A DNA stretch of 25,000 bases from Symbiodinium natans (GCA_905221605.1 CAJNDS010002224.1:852523-877522); one strand, 5' to 3'; positions 7,990-16,701 are shown, counted from the first letter of the stretch. Translations and numbers: made by a program. The notes: a model not told the origin generated them from the sequence alone.

Positions 7990-8620
7990 TGGGAGGCTCC
8001 ACCTTAGGAACCCTACACCCTAAACCCTAAACCCTAAACCCGAAACCCTAAACCCTAACCTAGATTTTTGTATGGTTTAGGGTTTAGGGTTGAGGGTTTT
8101 GAGGGTTTAGGGTTCAGTGTCTTTTTCGTTTAGGGGCCCCCACGAACCCTATAAGGGATTTGTGCTAAGAACCTTCAAAAAGTTGAGGTTCTTGAGGTCG
8201 GGTTTTTGGGGGTTTTTGGGGTTTTGAGTTTATTGTTTTTTTTTTTGGTGGGGGCGGGGGGGGGGGGGGGTTAGGGTTTTTGGGGTTCGTAGAGTTGAAA
8301 GGTTTGCCTGTTATATTGTTGTATTCTGCCCAAAAGCCTAAACCCAAGCCCGGAACCCCCTAAACCTCAATCCTGCTGGGGTTTTGGAGTAAACGCTATA
8401 CCGACCTAATCCCTGTATAACCCAATGACCTCAAAGCCGAAGTCCCTAAACCATAAACTCTAAACCCTAATCACCCCAAACCAAAACCCAAACACCCGAA
8501 ACCCCAAACCCCAAACCCCCTTCAAAACCATCTAAAGCCCTGCAGCGCGCAAGCTTGCAAGCCCATACGGGCTGCCCAACCAGACGCTAAACCCTACAAC
8601 CCCAAACCCTAAACCCCACA
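7990..8620. other. Gene-poor stretch of mixed heptamers
   Basis: C-rich (8016-8060) then G-rich (8072-8118) heptamers, a T/G homopolymer (about 8236-8271), and degenerate CCCTAAA and CCCCAAA units. Apart from a weak minus-strand island at 8571-8525 (SGWAARMGLQACAL), I see nothing coding. Confidence 0.6.
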
Positions 8621-8634
8621 CCCCCACAACACAG

Positions 8635-8939
8635 TGGTGGGTTGGGTGTGGCACTTCGAGGAGTTGGGTGAAACAATTTCGAGCTTTCTGCTTCAACCGA
8701 CACTGTACTGTAGGAGCCTTAATTATAATTAGAAACAGAGCTTTGGGGTTTTTATAGTAGGATTATCAAGGGACCCTAAGAGAATAGTACTGGCTTGTGA
8801 CCGCATGTCTTGGTCCAGAAACCTCATATCCTTATGCAGCATGGTATTCAAGGAGGTGCTTCTCCAGAAATACGGTTTAGAGTTTAGGGTTTAGTATTTA
8901 GGGTCAGTCTGTTTTACAACGAAGCGAAACGGGCTGTAA
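8635..8939 (+). CDS. Unrecognised protein, 3-prime end, plus strand
   Basis: Three exons join in phase to 73 codons and a TAA stop: 8635-8709 (VGWVWHFEELGETISSFLL), 8758-8874 (RIVLACDRMSWSRNLISL, then MVFKEVLLQKY) and 8908-8939. The first exon follows CAACACAG| and ends |GTAGGA; the second follows TTTTTATAG|. The proposed second intron, 8875-8907, is only 33 nt and is made of degenerate TTTAGGG units beginning GTTTAG and ending TCAG. The peptide is rich in Trp, Phe and Leu, unlike random translation of the surrounding repeats. The third exon is uncertain: all three frames stay open for a short way, and another frame reads LFYNEAKRAVNAVA then a stop. No family recognised. Confidence 0.45.
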
Positions 8940-8999
8940 ATGCCGTTGCTTGAGGCATATTCGCAAAAGGCATGAACGCTCGTGACAGCGCCCTCAAAG

Positions 9000-9110
9000 C
9001 CCCGAACCCTAAACCCTAAAGCCCCAAACCCTAGACCTTAACACCCTAAACCCTAAACCCGAAAGCCCCAAACCCTAGACCTTAACACCCTAAACCCTAA
9101 ACCCTAAACA
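9000..9110. repeat. Tandem duplication of a heptamer-rich segment
   Basis: A unit of about 45 bp beginning GCCCCAAACCCTAGACCTTA occurs twice. Confidence 0.82.
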
Positions 9111-9185
9111 TGTTCGGCTCCGCGCCTGCAGGCAGACGACCACCCTAGCAACCAAGGCAGCCATGGCATGGAAGCTTACGGCCAC

Positions 9186-9500
9186 CTGGCATGTCCTGCC
9201 TCGGGGCCCCCGAATATCCTTGGTAGCCCAGTAGCCATCTTATGATGAGGGTTTAGGGTTTAGGGTTTAGGGTTTGGGGTTTAGGGTTTGGGGTTAGGGT
9301 TTAGGGTTTAGGGTTAGCCCAGCAACCATGTTTTATCAGGGTGCCCTTTTTTTGGTTGCTGACTTGATAAGGGAACCTTGAACCAAAACAGGGTGAAGGG
9401 TACCACTGGGCTGCCAAGTAACCCGAATCTCTGAACCCTATTTCCCCCATCCCTCCGAACGCTCCTTGCTTACGGGGGGCCTCCCCAAACAGCACGCTAC
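9186..9500 (-). CDS. Candidate two-exon fragment split by an inverted-repeat element
   Basis: Minus-strand sequence from about 9500 to 9404 reads VLFGEAPRKQGAFGGMG then EIGFRDSGYLAAQW and reaches a GT donor (TG|GTACCC) inside the inverted-repeat element. After the element, CTACCAAG| is followed at 9218 by an open stretch (IFGGPEAGHA) up to AG|GTGG at 9186. The join is in phase. The arrangement matches the 4568-4252 gene, where the same element type forms a 100-nt intron. Here the intron would be 185 nt because a heptamer tract has been added. The left part of this region is also open on the plus strand (MEAYGHLACPASGPP), so the coding strand is not certain. Confidence 0.38.
9219..9418 (-). 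mobile_element. Family-2 element with a heptamer tract and duplicated end
   Basis: Same ends as the 4317-4431 copy (CTTGGTAGCCCAGTAGCC ... GGTACCACTGGGCTGCCAAG). A tract of TTTAGGG/TTTGGGG units (9248-9314) sits near its left end, and about 27 bp of the element are duplicated on both sides of it (9224-9250 and 9315-9341). Confidence 0.8.
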
Positions 9501-9608
9501 TCTAACCTTAGTACTTGTTTCCCCACATGGGCAACCCTCGCGGTTAAGAGAAGGCTTCGCAGACTACATGAAGGCTGACGCATAGAGCCAGAGTGGCGCG
9601 CGGCGGTT

Positions 9609-9743
9609 TTAGGGCTCAAGGGCGGTATGGTTTCTGGGTTTCAGGGCGCTCCACAACCGCTGCATTCTGCACCAGTAGCCTAGGGCAGTCGTCTCTAATG
9701 AAAAGGGTGCTCTATTTGCCCGGCCTTGTACTAGGTAGAAGAT
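9609..9743 (-). CDS. Candidate terminal exon, 44 codons plus stop
   Basis: An open minus-strand stretch follows CCCCTTGCAG| at 9743 and runs 44 codons (IFYLVQGRANRAPFSLETTA, then LGYWCRMQRLWSALK and RNHTALEP) to TAA. Composition is protein-like, with two Trp, one Cys and mixed charge. The stop is part of a CCCTAA string, so the coding sequence may have been cut short by heptamer DNA. Upstream (higher coordinates) the sequence is a CCCTAAACCCC tract, which would be intron. No family recognised; a second frame is open over the shorter part 9682-9620. Confidence 0.4.
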   Translation of the reverse strand: MFYLVQGRANRAPFSLETTALGYWCRMQRLWSALKPRNHTALEP

Positions 9744-9807
9744 CTGCAAGGGGTTTAGGGTTTGGGGTTTAGGGTCTCCGAAATTAGGGGTACGGGATCC
9801 CGATGAT

Positions 9808-9866
9808 ACGGGAATCCTACTAGTTGAGGTCTATATTGGGGGTCCTTATTGTCGTAAACCCCCACA
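9808..9866 (+). repeat. Family-5 dispersed repeat, copy 1
   Basis: GGAATCCTACTAGTTGAGGT ... TTGTCGTAAACCCCCACA resembles the 12391-12450 copy over about 60 bp. No clear terminal inverted repeat. Confidence 0.55.
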
Positions 9867-9960
9867 AAGGGATCCAATCCCCTAAGCCCTCAACCCTAAA
9901 CCCTAAACAGCTGAGAAATCCCCAAGTCGGGCAGACGCCAAAGCGCGCAGACGGGCGCGC

Positions 9961-10080
9961 AGAAACCCTCAACCCTCAACCCTACGCTAAACCCTAAACC
10001 CTAAACCCTAAACCCTAAGCCCTAAACCCTAAACCCTAAACCCTAAACCTTAAACCCTAAACCCTAAACCCGAAACCCTT
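9961..10080. repeat. CCCTAAA tract
   Basis: About 16 units with CCCTCAA, CCCTAAG and CCCGAAA variants. The adjacent 9905-9960 (plus: LRNPQVGQTPKRADGRA) is weakly coding-like. Confidence 0.9.
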
Positions 10081-10314
10081 CACTGGGCGTCATAGAGGGC
10101 ATGGCTTCGGCAATCCGGCCTCGTAGCTTGGGATGTCGGTGGACTGGCTGGCCTTGCTAGGGCTTAGGGTTTGGGGTTTAGGGTTTAGGGTTTGGGGTTT
10201 AGGGTTTCGGGCTAGCAGTTCAGGGTTTAGGGCTTAGGGTTAGGGGTTAGGATCCCAGCTCTCTTATACGAACTGAGAGGACTACATTAATATGAAACAA
10301 ATGCCTCTATGCAC

Positions 10315-10374
10315 CTAAGGACGTTGGTTTTCGTGCGGGATGTCATTGGGTAAAATGCTTGTGCAGCATTGGGT
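10315..10374 (-). CDS. Candidate exon, unrecognised
   Basis: A 60-nt minus-strand island between CCCCTAG| and AG|GTGCAT reads PNAAQAFYPMTSRTKTNVL. It has non-repetitive composition between a variant heptamer array (10420-10535) and G-rich heptamers. If the donor is not used the frame continues a few codons (CIEAFVSY) to TAA. Too short for a family call. Confidence 0.3.
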   Translation of the reverse strand, partial: TQCCTSILPNDIPHENQRP

Positions 10375-10419
10375 CTAGGGGCCTCGGAACCTGTAATCCC
10401 TAAGCCTTAAAGCCCTAAG

Positions 10420-10535
10420 CCCCAAAGCCCAAAGCCCAAAGCCCAAAGCCCAAAGCCCAAAGCCCAAAGCCCAAAGCCCAAAGCCCAAAGCCCAAAGCCC
10501 AAAGCCCAAAGCCCAAAGCCCAAAGCCCAAAGCCC
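10420..10535. repeat. Homogeneous CCCAAAG variant heptamer array
   Basis: About 16 near-identical CCCAAAG units. A variant of the usual heptamer has expanded as a pure block, followed by a GA microsatellite (10552-10590). Confidence 0.92.
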
Positions 10536-10719
10536 GAGCCCTAAACCCTAAGATAGAGAGGGAGAGAGCGAGAGAGAGAGAGGGGGAGAGGACCAAGATT
10601 TGAAAGGCTAAGGAGTATGAGGTTGTGCACTTACATCCTCCAAGCTTCAAGTCCCTGCGAGGGTTTAGGCTTTTGGGCTTCTGGCTTTAGGGTTTAGGGT
10701 GTAGGCTTTAGGGCAGCAT

Positions 10720-10827
10720 AGGGTTTAGGGTTTAGGGTTTAGGGTTTAGGGTTTAGGGTTTAGGGTTTAGGGTTTAGGGTTTAGGGTTTAGGGTTTAGGG
10801 TTTAGGGTTTAGGGTTTAGGGTTTAGG
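10720..10827. repeat. TTTAGGG tract
   Basis: About 15 perfect units. It abuts the minus-strand exon at 10926-10823 and supplies its stop (CCC TAA). Confidence 0.93.
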
Positions 10828-10926
10828 GGCTTGTGGCAGTCAAGGTTGGAAGCCCCAGGTGATCCGAAGGATGTCTATTTTGAAACAAAAAGGGTTCCTT
10901 ATAGCTAAATCCAGGAAAAGGGGGGT
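10823..10926 (-). CDS. Candidate terminal exon ending in a heptamer stop
   Basis: After a heptamer tract ending AACCCTAG| at 10927, the minus strand is open for 33 codons (PPFPGFSYKEPFLFQNRHPS, then DHLGLPTLTATSP) and ends CCC TAA where a long CCCTAAA array begins. Both ends of the exon are therefore made by heptamer DNA: the acceptor AG at one side and the stop at the other. The peptide itself is unlike a translated repeat. No family recognised. Confidence 0.38.
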
Positions 10927-11082
10927 CTAGGGTTTAGGGTTTAGGGTTTAAGCTTTAGGGTTTAGGTGTTAGGTTTGGGGTTGAGGGCCTATAAATCAGA
11001 TCACCCCCCCCCCCCCCCCCCCATGTCTAGTCCAGGCTAGATTAATCAACTGATGGCTTGATATCCGGAATTCTTCCCCTAC

Positions 11083-11226
11083 CTGAGCATAGAGCAATTG
11101 ATGACATGAGGGGAGGGGCTCCAGCAAGGATTTATCTTCTTTAAGTGGGCAGGCAGCGAGGAAAAACATTCTGCGGGGAACACGCCTGACGATGAAACCC
11201 GAAGAGTTCGGATGCGTGCAAACCCT
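11083..11226 (-). CDS. Candidate exon, unrecognised
   Basis: Minus-strand peptide CTHPNSSGFIVRRVPRRMFF, then LAACPLKEDKSLLEPLPSCH and QLLYAQ, ends at a GT donor (CTCAG|GTAGGG). Its 5-prime side abuts a TTTAGGG tract whose TTTAG could serve as the acceptor. The frame stays open past the donor (GEEFRISSHQLINLAW), so the true end is unclear. Phase does not join cleanly to the exon at 11373, so I leave it separate. Confidence 0.33.
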
Positions 11227-11276
11227 AAACCCTAAACCCCAAACCCTAAACCCCAAGCCTTAACCATCAACACGGC

Positions 11277-11373
11277 CCTCTGCAGATAAGCATCCGGTGC
11301 TGGATCATCCATGCCATCGAAGACGCTGCCAAGCGATATGTCATCCACATCCCGCACCCCAGGGTTTTCAGAC
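11277..11373 (-). CDS. Candidate acidic exon
   Basis: After GTAGAG| at 11374 the minus strand reads SENPGVRDVDDISLGSVFDG then MDDPAPDAYLQ, an Asp-rich peptide of about 30 residues with no repeats. It ends near CAGAGG|GCC or GCC|GTG (GC or GT donor). The acidic character resembles the neighbouring gene at 12992-15233, but that gene already has its own stop. Upstream on the same strand is the AG-rich microsatellite. Function unknown. Confidence 0.38.
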
Positions 11374-11511
11374 CTCTACTGCTTCTAATGTTCTCGCAAA
11401 GCTGGCACAACACTTCTTACTTCTTTGCTCCCTCTCTCTCTTTCTAGCCAGCTGACTCTCTTGTTTTTGTTCTTTTGTTTCTTGTGGCTTGATGGGACGA
11501 TCCCCCGCCCC

Positions 11512-11668
11512 CCCTGCTCTCTCTCTCTCTCTCTCTTTCTCTCTTTCTCTCTTTCTCTTTCTCTCTTTCTCTCTTTCTCTCTTTCTCTCTTTCTCTCTTT
11601 CTCTCTTTCTCTCTTTCTCTCTTTCTCTCTTTCTCTCTTTCTCTCTTTCTCTCTTTCTCTTTCTCTCG
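11512..11668. repeat. CTCTCTTT microsatellite
   Basis: About 155 bp of CTCTCTTT-type repeats; on the minus strand it translates to KEREKERE-like strings. Long open frames here are low-complexity. Confidence 0.93.
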
Positions 11669-11823
11669 TTTGTCCAAAACTCCAAATACAACGGACAGCC
11701 GAGTTGCATTCGGTACTGCTCCTCCTTTGCCGCGGACAGGATTGGGATTTCTGATTGAAAGGCTCAGATGCTTAGGAGATCTTGGTGACAGAACATGGGA
11801 TTTCAGGATTTGGGATTTCAGGG

Positions 11824-12165
11824 CTAAACCCTGAACCCTGAACCCTGAACCCTAAACCCTAAACCCTAAACCCTAAACCCTAAACCCTAAACCCTAAACC
11901 CTAAACCCTAAACCCTAAACCCTAAACCCTAAACCCTAAACCCTAAACCCCAACCCTAAACCCTAAACCCGTTGATGCAGGAATCCTGGATTGAGGGTTT
12001 CAGGGTTTGGTGTTTAGGGTTTCAGGGGCTTTGGCTTTAGGGTTTGGGGTTTAGGGTTTCAGGGGGCCAGGGTTAAGGATTTTAGGGTTTCGGATACAGA
12101 CAGAAACAGTAATGGGTTTAGGGTTTAGGGTTCAGGGTTTAGGGTTTAGGGTTTAGGGTTTCCTG
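11824..12165. repeat. Long CCCTAAA tract, then degenerate G-rich heptamers
   Basis: About 18 C-rich units (11824-11970), a short unique spacer, then G-rich units (11993-12165). No gene seen. Confidence 0.9.
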
Positions 12166-12390
12166 CAAACTTCAGAGCGCGAGGCCTTGTGCGGAAGGCT
12201 CTATGGATTCTGCTGCCGAAGCGTTTTGAACCCGAAAACCACGCTCCCATCCAATAAACAGCAAATGCAATTGATGAAAAGAAATGCTTGGCAAACCTGT
12301 TGCTTCTCTCTTTCTTCTGTCATATTCACTGCTAGCATACGGTGGTTTCCGAAGTTAGGGCAGCCTGTTGGGGTCCTTATTATTAGAGCT

Positions 12391-12450
12391 CGTAATTCCT
12401 ACTATTTGGGGGTCCATGTTAGGGGGCCTCTATTTTCGTAAACCCCCATA
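12391..12450 (+). repeat. Family-5 dispersed repeat, copy 2
   Basis: GTAATTCCTACTATTTGGGG ... TTTTCGTAAACCCCCATA matches the copy at 9808-9866 with substitutions and small gaps. Confidence 0.55.
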
Positions 12451-12788
12451 TGTTTCGAATACATGCGATAATCCAAATTCTAAGAAAACCCCTAAACCCT
12501 ACACCCTAAGCCCTAAGCCCTAAACCCTAAACCCTAAAACCCTAAACCCTACACCCTAAGCCTACTTTTATCCGAATTTCAGAAATTCCCATGAGCTCGT
12601 TTTGCGATGCGGATTCCTAATTGGGTTCGGGCTGCAGGGGTTTCTGGCTGTCACAGATTTAAGGGTTTTACGGCTTTAGGAAACTTTGCGGATTTTCGGC
12701 TTCGAGGGGCTCAGGTTCATTTAGGGTTTAGGGTTAGGGTTTGGGGTTTAGGGTTTATAGGGTTTAGGGTTTGGGGTTTTGGGTTTAG

Positions 12789-12922
12789 GGAAACTGCACT
12801 GCGGGCTGTGCTTATGGCATGGCGCAGCCACATACCGCGCTGTAATGCAGGAGTTTGACACCAGGACGTGGGCTAGGTTACATTTCAAGCTGGTAGTTCG
12901 GGCACACCTCTACATCAGATAA
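12789..12922 (+). CDS. Candidate terminal exon on the plus strand
   Basis: Directly after a G-rich heptamer tract (GGGTTTAG|GG at 12788) the plus strand is open for 43 codons (KLHCGLCLWHGAATYRAVMQ, then EFDTRTWARLHFKLVVRAHL and YIR) to TAA at 12922. The acceptor would be supplied by the tract. Composition is protein-like (Trp, Cys, His, Tyr) and starts abruptly at the tract edge. Upstream plus-strand islands at 12680-12718 (KLCGFSASRGS, phase-compatible) and 12188-12330 (LCGRLYGFCCRSVLNPK) may belong to the same gene. It would converge with the minus-strand gene ending at 12992. No family recognised. Confidence 0.4.
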
Positions 12923-12991
12923 ACTGAGCCTACTGAAGGTTACTCAAGCGTACCGGCAGTAGCTATGATACACATGTGTAAAACCAAGATG

Positions 12992-15233
12992 TCAGACGAT
13001 GAAACGTAGATGATAACACCAGGAACAGAACATATCTTCAATGACCATTTCACTCGCATGCAAGAGCCACGTGAGCAGGCAAGCGGCATCCCATTCTTCG
13101 TCATCGTCATCGTCCATAAAGTCTATCTCTCCCTCCGTATCCTGATTGTCGCGAAATCGCATGGCCGGGGTGTCATCATCCTCACCTGGGCAGGAGGTGC
13201 CCAGAACCCTTTAGGTGCCGTATTCTAATAGGGATCCAAAAAGGGAACCACAATTTTGACAACCACCCAAACAGAGGAACAAGGTGGAAGCGCGGGGCCA
13301 AGGGGAACTTAACCCGAAAGCAGAGGAGGCTCAGGACACACTCTGGATTACGAAGGGCCCAACATTCTGAGGATGAACTCCTAAGCGAAAACATAAACTG
13401 GCTGGCTCTTAGTAGGGAATGAGGGAATGAGGGCCCTATATATACTCTTTAAGGGATTATATGGGGCCCTCATTCCCTCATTCCCTACTAAGAACCAGGG
13501 GGTAAAGCCCCACAAGGCGCTGGGCCAAACCCTGAATCTCAGGGCTCAAGGTTTAAGGCCTTGGTTCAGGCTTACGGTTCAGCGTTTATAGGGGCTTAGG
13601 GTTAAACCCTAAACCCTAAACCCAAAACCCTGAAACCCTGAAGCCCTTAGGACCCTTGAGCCAGGCTGCCCCACTCCGACTCCTCACCCTCGTCCTCCAG
13701 CTCAAACTGCTGGTCTCCAACGAACTGGCCTTCAGCAAAGCTTCCAGGATTCTCGTCCCACTCCTCTTCAGGGACGCTTTTCTAGGGTACGGCCCTAAAC
13801 CCCAAACCCTAGCCCTAAACCCTAAAGCCTAAACGCACTGAGCTCAACTTGAAGCCCTAAGGCCCTAAACCAAACCCTGAACCCTTGCAGGGTTCAAGCT
13901 TGAACAATAGACCCAAAAACCCCTGAAGCCCTCAAAGACCCGCCGCTCCTCATCGTCGTCCTCCAGCTCAAACTGCTGATCTCCAACGAACTGGCCTTCA
14001 GCAAAGGTTCCAGGGGCCTCGTCCCACTCCTTCAGGGAAGCTTCTAGGTTGTAGCCGCTTAGCCCAAAACCCTAAATAAACCCTAAACTCTAAACCCAAA
14101 ACCCTAAACCCTAAATGCACTGAGCTCAACGCAAGCTTCAGTGTCGCGCAGCTCTGTTGAGCCTAACCATGTACTATAAGAGGGTGAGGTTAACAAAAAG
14201 AGGGGAGGGTTTAGGGTTTAGGGTTTAGGGTTTAGGGTTTCGGGTTTAGGGTTTAGGGTTTAGGGTTTAGGGTTTAGGGTTTAGGGCTTAGGGTTTAGGG
14301 TTTAGGGTTTAGGGTTTAGGGTTTAGGGTTTAGGGTTTGGTATTCAAAAACAACTCATAGGAGTTCATGCTGATTAGTGTAGGCCTCCCCGGCTAAACAA
14401 ATCGGCATCCCGGGGTGGGGGGTTGGGTGGGGGGGGGGGGGTCGCTGGCTCATGAGCTCTGAAGGGTTTAGGGTTAGGGTTTAGGGTTTAGGGTTTAGGG
14501 TTTAGGGTTTAGGGTTTAGGGTTTAGGGTTTAGGGTTTAGGGTTTAGGGTTTAGGGTTTAGGGTTTAGGGTTTAGGGGTTTAGGGCTCAAGAAGATCTCA
14601 GAGAGGAATTCATGAACAGGATTTCAGATGGGTTCACGAAAGAGAAGGGCCCCTACTATAGACCCACACATAGCAGGATCCCCTTTTCTAGCCCCTAAAA
14701 ACCTCAGTAGGCCCTAAGTAACCCCTCACATAAACCCTGCTAAGGCCCCTTATCAGGGTACCTGCTTCAGTGTTCTATGGGGTTTAGGGTTTAGGGTTTA
14801 GGGTTTAGGGTTGAGGGTTTAGGGTTGAGGGTTCAAAGAACTGGCACATTCCACCCTGAGATGCTCCGAAAGCCTTAGCACTATTCCGGGGGTATCAACA
14901 GCAACGTGATCCCAGTCGAATAACTTCGGGAACGGGAAATTCGGAAAGATCTACTAGAATTGCGGGGGGATCAGACTCCTCAGCATCTCACATGAGGATT
15001 CAGGGCTCACTAGGCCTGAGGATCACCAGGATGGGCTAACACACCCTTAAAAAGGCACTTTTTAGGGTTTTAGGTTTTAGGGTTTAGGGTTGAGGGTTTA
15101 GGGTTTAAGGTTTAGGGATTAGAGTTTAGGGTTTTGGGTGGGACTCTATAACATCATCGTCCTCTTCAACGTCCGGCTCTGGGTCTTCGGGTTTCTTGCT
15201 CCTGCAAGCAGCCCCATCCCTGTTGGACCCCAT
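12992..15233 (-). CDS. Acidic protein of 178 aa, five exons, complete model with a duplicated exon
   Basis: Five exons total 537 nt, exactly 179 codons from ATG to TGA. They are 15233-15153 (MGSNRDGAACRSKKPEDPEP, ending in an Asp/Glu run), 14950-14855 (FPNFPFPKLFDWDHVAVDTP, then GIVLRLSEHLR), 14029-13940, 13763-13688 and 13185-12992. Exons 3 and 4 are paralogues: each reads EWDE, two to four residues, then FAEGQFVGDQQFELED. The last exon continues acidic (FMDDDDDEEWDAACLL) and ends VIEDMFCSWCYHLRFIV. All four junctions are GT-AG and phase-compatible (0, 0, 0, 1). Introns hold heptamer tracts in both orientations; the largest, 13687-13186, contains a 97-bp palindrome. Each duplicated unit includes the exon plus adjacent intron. 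No family recognised; the acidic EWD-containing repeats could be a protein-binding segment (inference). An earlier in-window ATG in another frame stops quickly. Confidence 0.6.
13402..13498. repeat. 97-bp near-perfect palindrome
   Basis: CTGGCT then a 29-bp arm starting CTTAGTAGGGAATGAGGG is mirrored exactly (GGGCCCTCATTCCC ... CTACTAAG) and ends AACCAG. Each arm is 35 bp with one mismatch; the loop is about 27 bp. Each arm has a tandem GGGAATGA pair. It lies in the last intron of the acidic-protein gene. Confidence 0.92.
13636..14135 (-). repeat. Tandem segmental duplication of an exon plus intron
   Basis: About 210 bp is repeated with an offset of 266-282 bp. Shared landmarks are CTCCAGCTCAAACTGCTG (13695 and 13961), AACGAACTGGCCTTCAGCAA, and CACTGAGCTCAAC (13836 and 14118). 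The copies encode exons 4 and 3 of the acidic-protein gene. Confidence 0.88.
14205..14588. repeat. Two long TTTAGGG tracts in one intron
   Basis: 14205-14338 and 14464-14588, about 18 units each, separated by unique sequence with a G run. Both lie in the second intron (14854-14030) of the acidic-protein gene. Confidence 0.92.
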
Positions 15234-15414
15234 GATCCCCCATGGTAACCCGATCAACCTCGGGTTTAGGGTTTAGGGCTATACGTACTACATATAATCA
15301 TTCACACCTTCAGGCCCTATAAGCCCCATCACAAGCCCACAAACCCAAACCCATGAACCCTGAAAATTTAATACACTATCTGGATAAACCCTATACTCAA
15401 AACCTAAACTCTAG

Positions 15415-15517
15415 GTCTTCGCTTTTCTGGCGGGCCCCTTTCGACGGGCGGCTAGGGAACCCTTATGACGAAGAGCACTTCGGCTTGGGTTTTGGACTTG
15501 GGGTTATGGGCTCCTAA
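15415..15517 (+). CDS. Candidate plus-strand exon
   Basis: After CTCTAG| at 15414 the plus strand reads SSLFWRAPFDGRLGNPYDEE then HFGLGFG and stays open to TAA at 15517. The first 23 residues look coding; the tail (GLGFGLGVMGS) is G-rich repeat, so a GC donor near 15477 (TTCG|GCTTGG) may end the exon. It lies upstream of, and divergent from, the minus-strand acidic gene. Confidence 0.33.
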
Positions 15518-15929
15518 GCTTGGCTCTGGTACTGTTGGGGGGGGGGGGGGGGGGAAGGGTAAGGTTAAGGCTAAGGGTTAAGGGTTAAGGGTTCAGGGTT
15601 CAGGGCTCAGGGTTTAGGCCGTTTAGGCTTTAGGGCTTAGGCTTTAGGGTTGAGGGTTTAGGGTTTAGGTTTTAGGTTTAGGGTTTAGGGTTTGGTTTCA
15701 GGCACACCCGAAGCACACCCAACCCTAATGACCTTCCTCAGCCCTTGCCCCTGACATCCCGAACCCAGACCCTAAACCCCAAGCACTCCTCTCAACAATC
15801 CCCTCCCCCCCACCTCAACTACTCCAAGCCAGAAGAAATGAGGCCCGAGTCAGGGCTGATTTTGGTGGGCGGCTAGGGGGGAGGGGTGGCGTAGGATCCC
15901 ATAATCCAGGCAATCATATTCAATCTCAC

Positions 15930-16010
15930 CCTCTCGTCGGGGAACCCCCCCGAAAAGTCCTCCCTGGCTCAGCATCCGCTGACGCACTCGCTTGCCGAGC
16001 CAGATGCCTC
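15930..16010 (-). CDS. Candidate exon with GTGAG donor
   Basis: Minus-strand island from ACGCAAG|G to GAGAGG|GTGAGA, 26 codons in phase 2 at both ends: RHLARQASASADAEPGRTFR then GGSPTR. The donor is close to consensus. It lies beside the compound triplet repeat. Basic, Ser/Ala-rich; no family recognised and not linked in phase to a neighbour. Confidence 0.33.
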
Positions 16011-16140
16011 CTTGCGTACTGTGCTTAAGACTCAGGGTTCATGGGGTTTCGTCTCGGAAAGATCGCCCGGACACCGAATTCTGCAACGAGGCGCAAGCAG
16101 AGTATGGCAGCATTGCGCTGTGAATGGTGTTGGCTGTATT

Positions 16141-16218
16141 GATGATGATGGTGATGGCTCCTCCTCCTCCTCCTCCTCCTCCTCCTCCTCCTCCTCCTCC
16201 TCCTCCTCCTGCTGCAGC

Positions 16219-16259
<41 letters not shown>

Positions 16260-16305
16260 ATGATGATGGTGATTATGATGCTGATGCTGATGCGGATGCT
16301 GAGAT

Positions 16306-16336
<31 letters not shown>

Positions 16337-16455
16337 GTGCTGATGCTGATGATGATGATGATGATAATAATGATGGTGATGCTGATGATGATGCTGGTGC
16401 TGATGATGACGCTGTTGCTGCTGCTGGTGATGATGATGATGATGATGACGACGGC
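16141..16455. repeat. Compound trinucleotide repeat
   Basis: (CTC)n at about 16158-16209, (CTG)n to about 16240, then GAT/GCT repeats to 16455. Several frames on both strands are open over it (poly-Glu/Gln/His on minus; poly-Pro/Ala/Asp/Met on plus). Coding use is not established. Confidence 0.93.
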
Positions 16456-16548
16456 GACAGCATCGGCTCTGGGGTTCAGGCCATTTGCCCGGAAGCAAAC
16501 GCAAAGACCTCTAGGGTGCAGGGGTTGATGAGGTCTTCGTGGACACAA

Positions 16549-16668
16549 GCCCTAAACCCTAGACCCTAAACCCCAAACCCCAAACCCTATACCCTAAACC
16601 CTAAACCCTAAACCCTAAACCCTAAACCCTAAACCCTAGACCCTAAACCCCAAACCCTAAACCCTATA
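16549..16668. repeat. CCCTAAA tract
   Basis: About 16 units with CCCCAAA and CCCTAGA variants; the order CCCTAGACCCTAAACCCCAA recurs at both ends. Confidence 0.9.
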
Positions 16669-16701
16669 TACACACAAACAGAGCTTCGAAAGGCATGCGA
16701 C

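Noticed and set aside
10375-10650. 91-codon minus frame with LWALGFG repeats
   Set aside because: Translation of the CCCAAAG array plus a GA microsatellite.
11368-11758. Open frames rich in KEREKERE or SLSLFLS
   Set aside because: Translation of the CTCTCTTT microsatellite.
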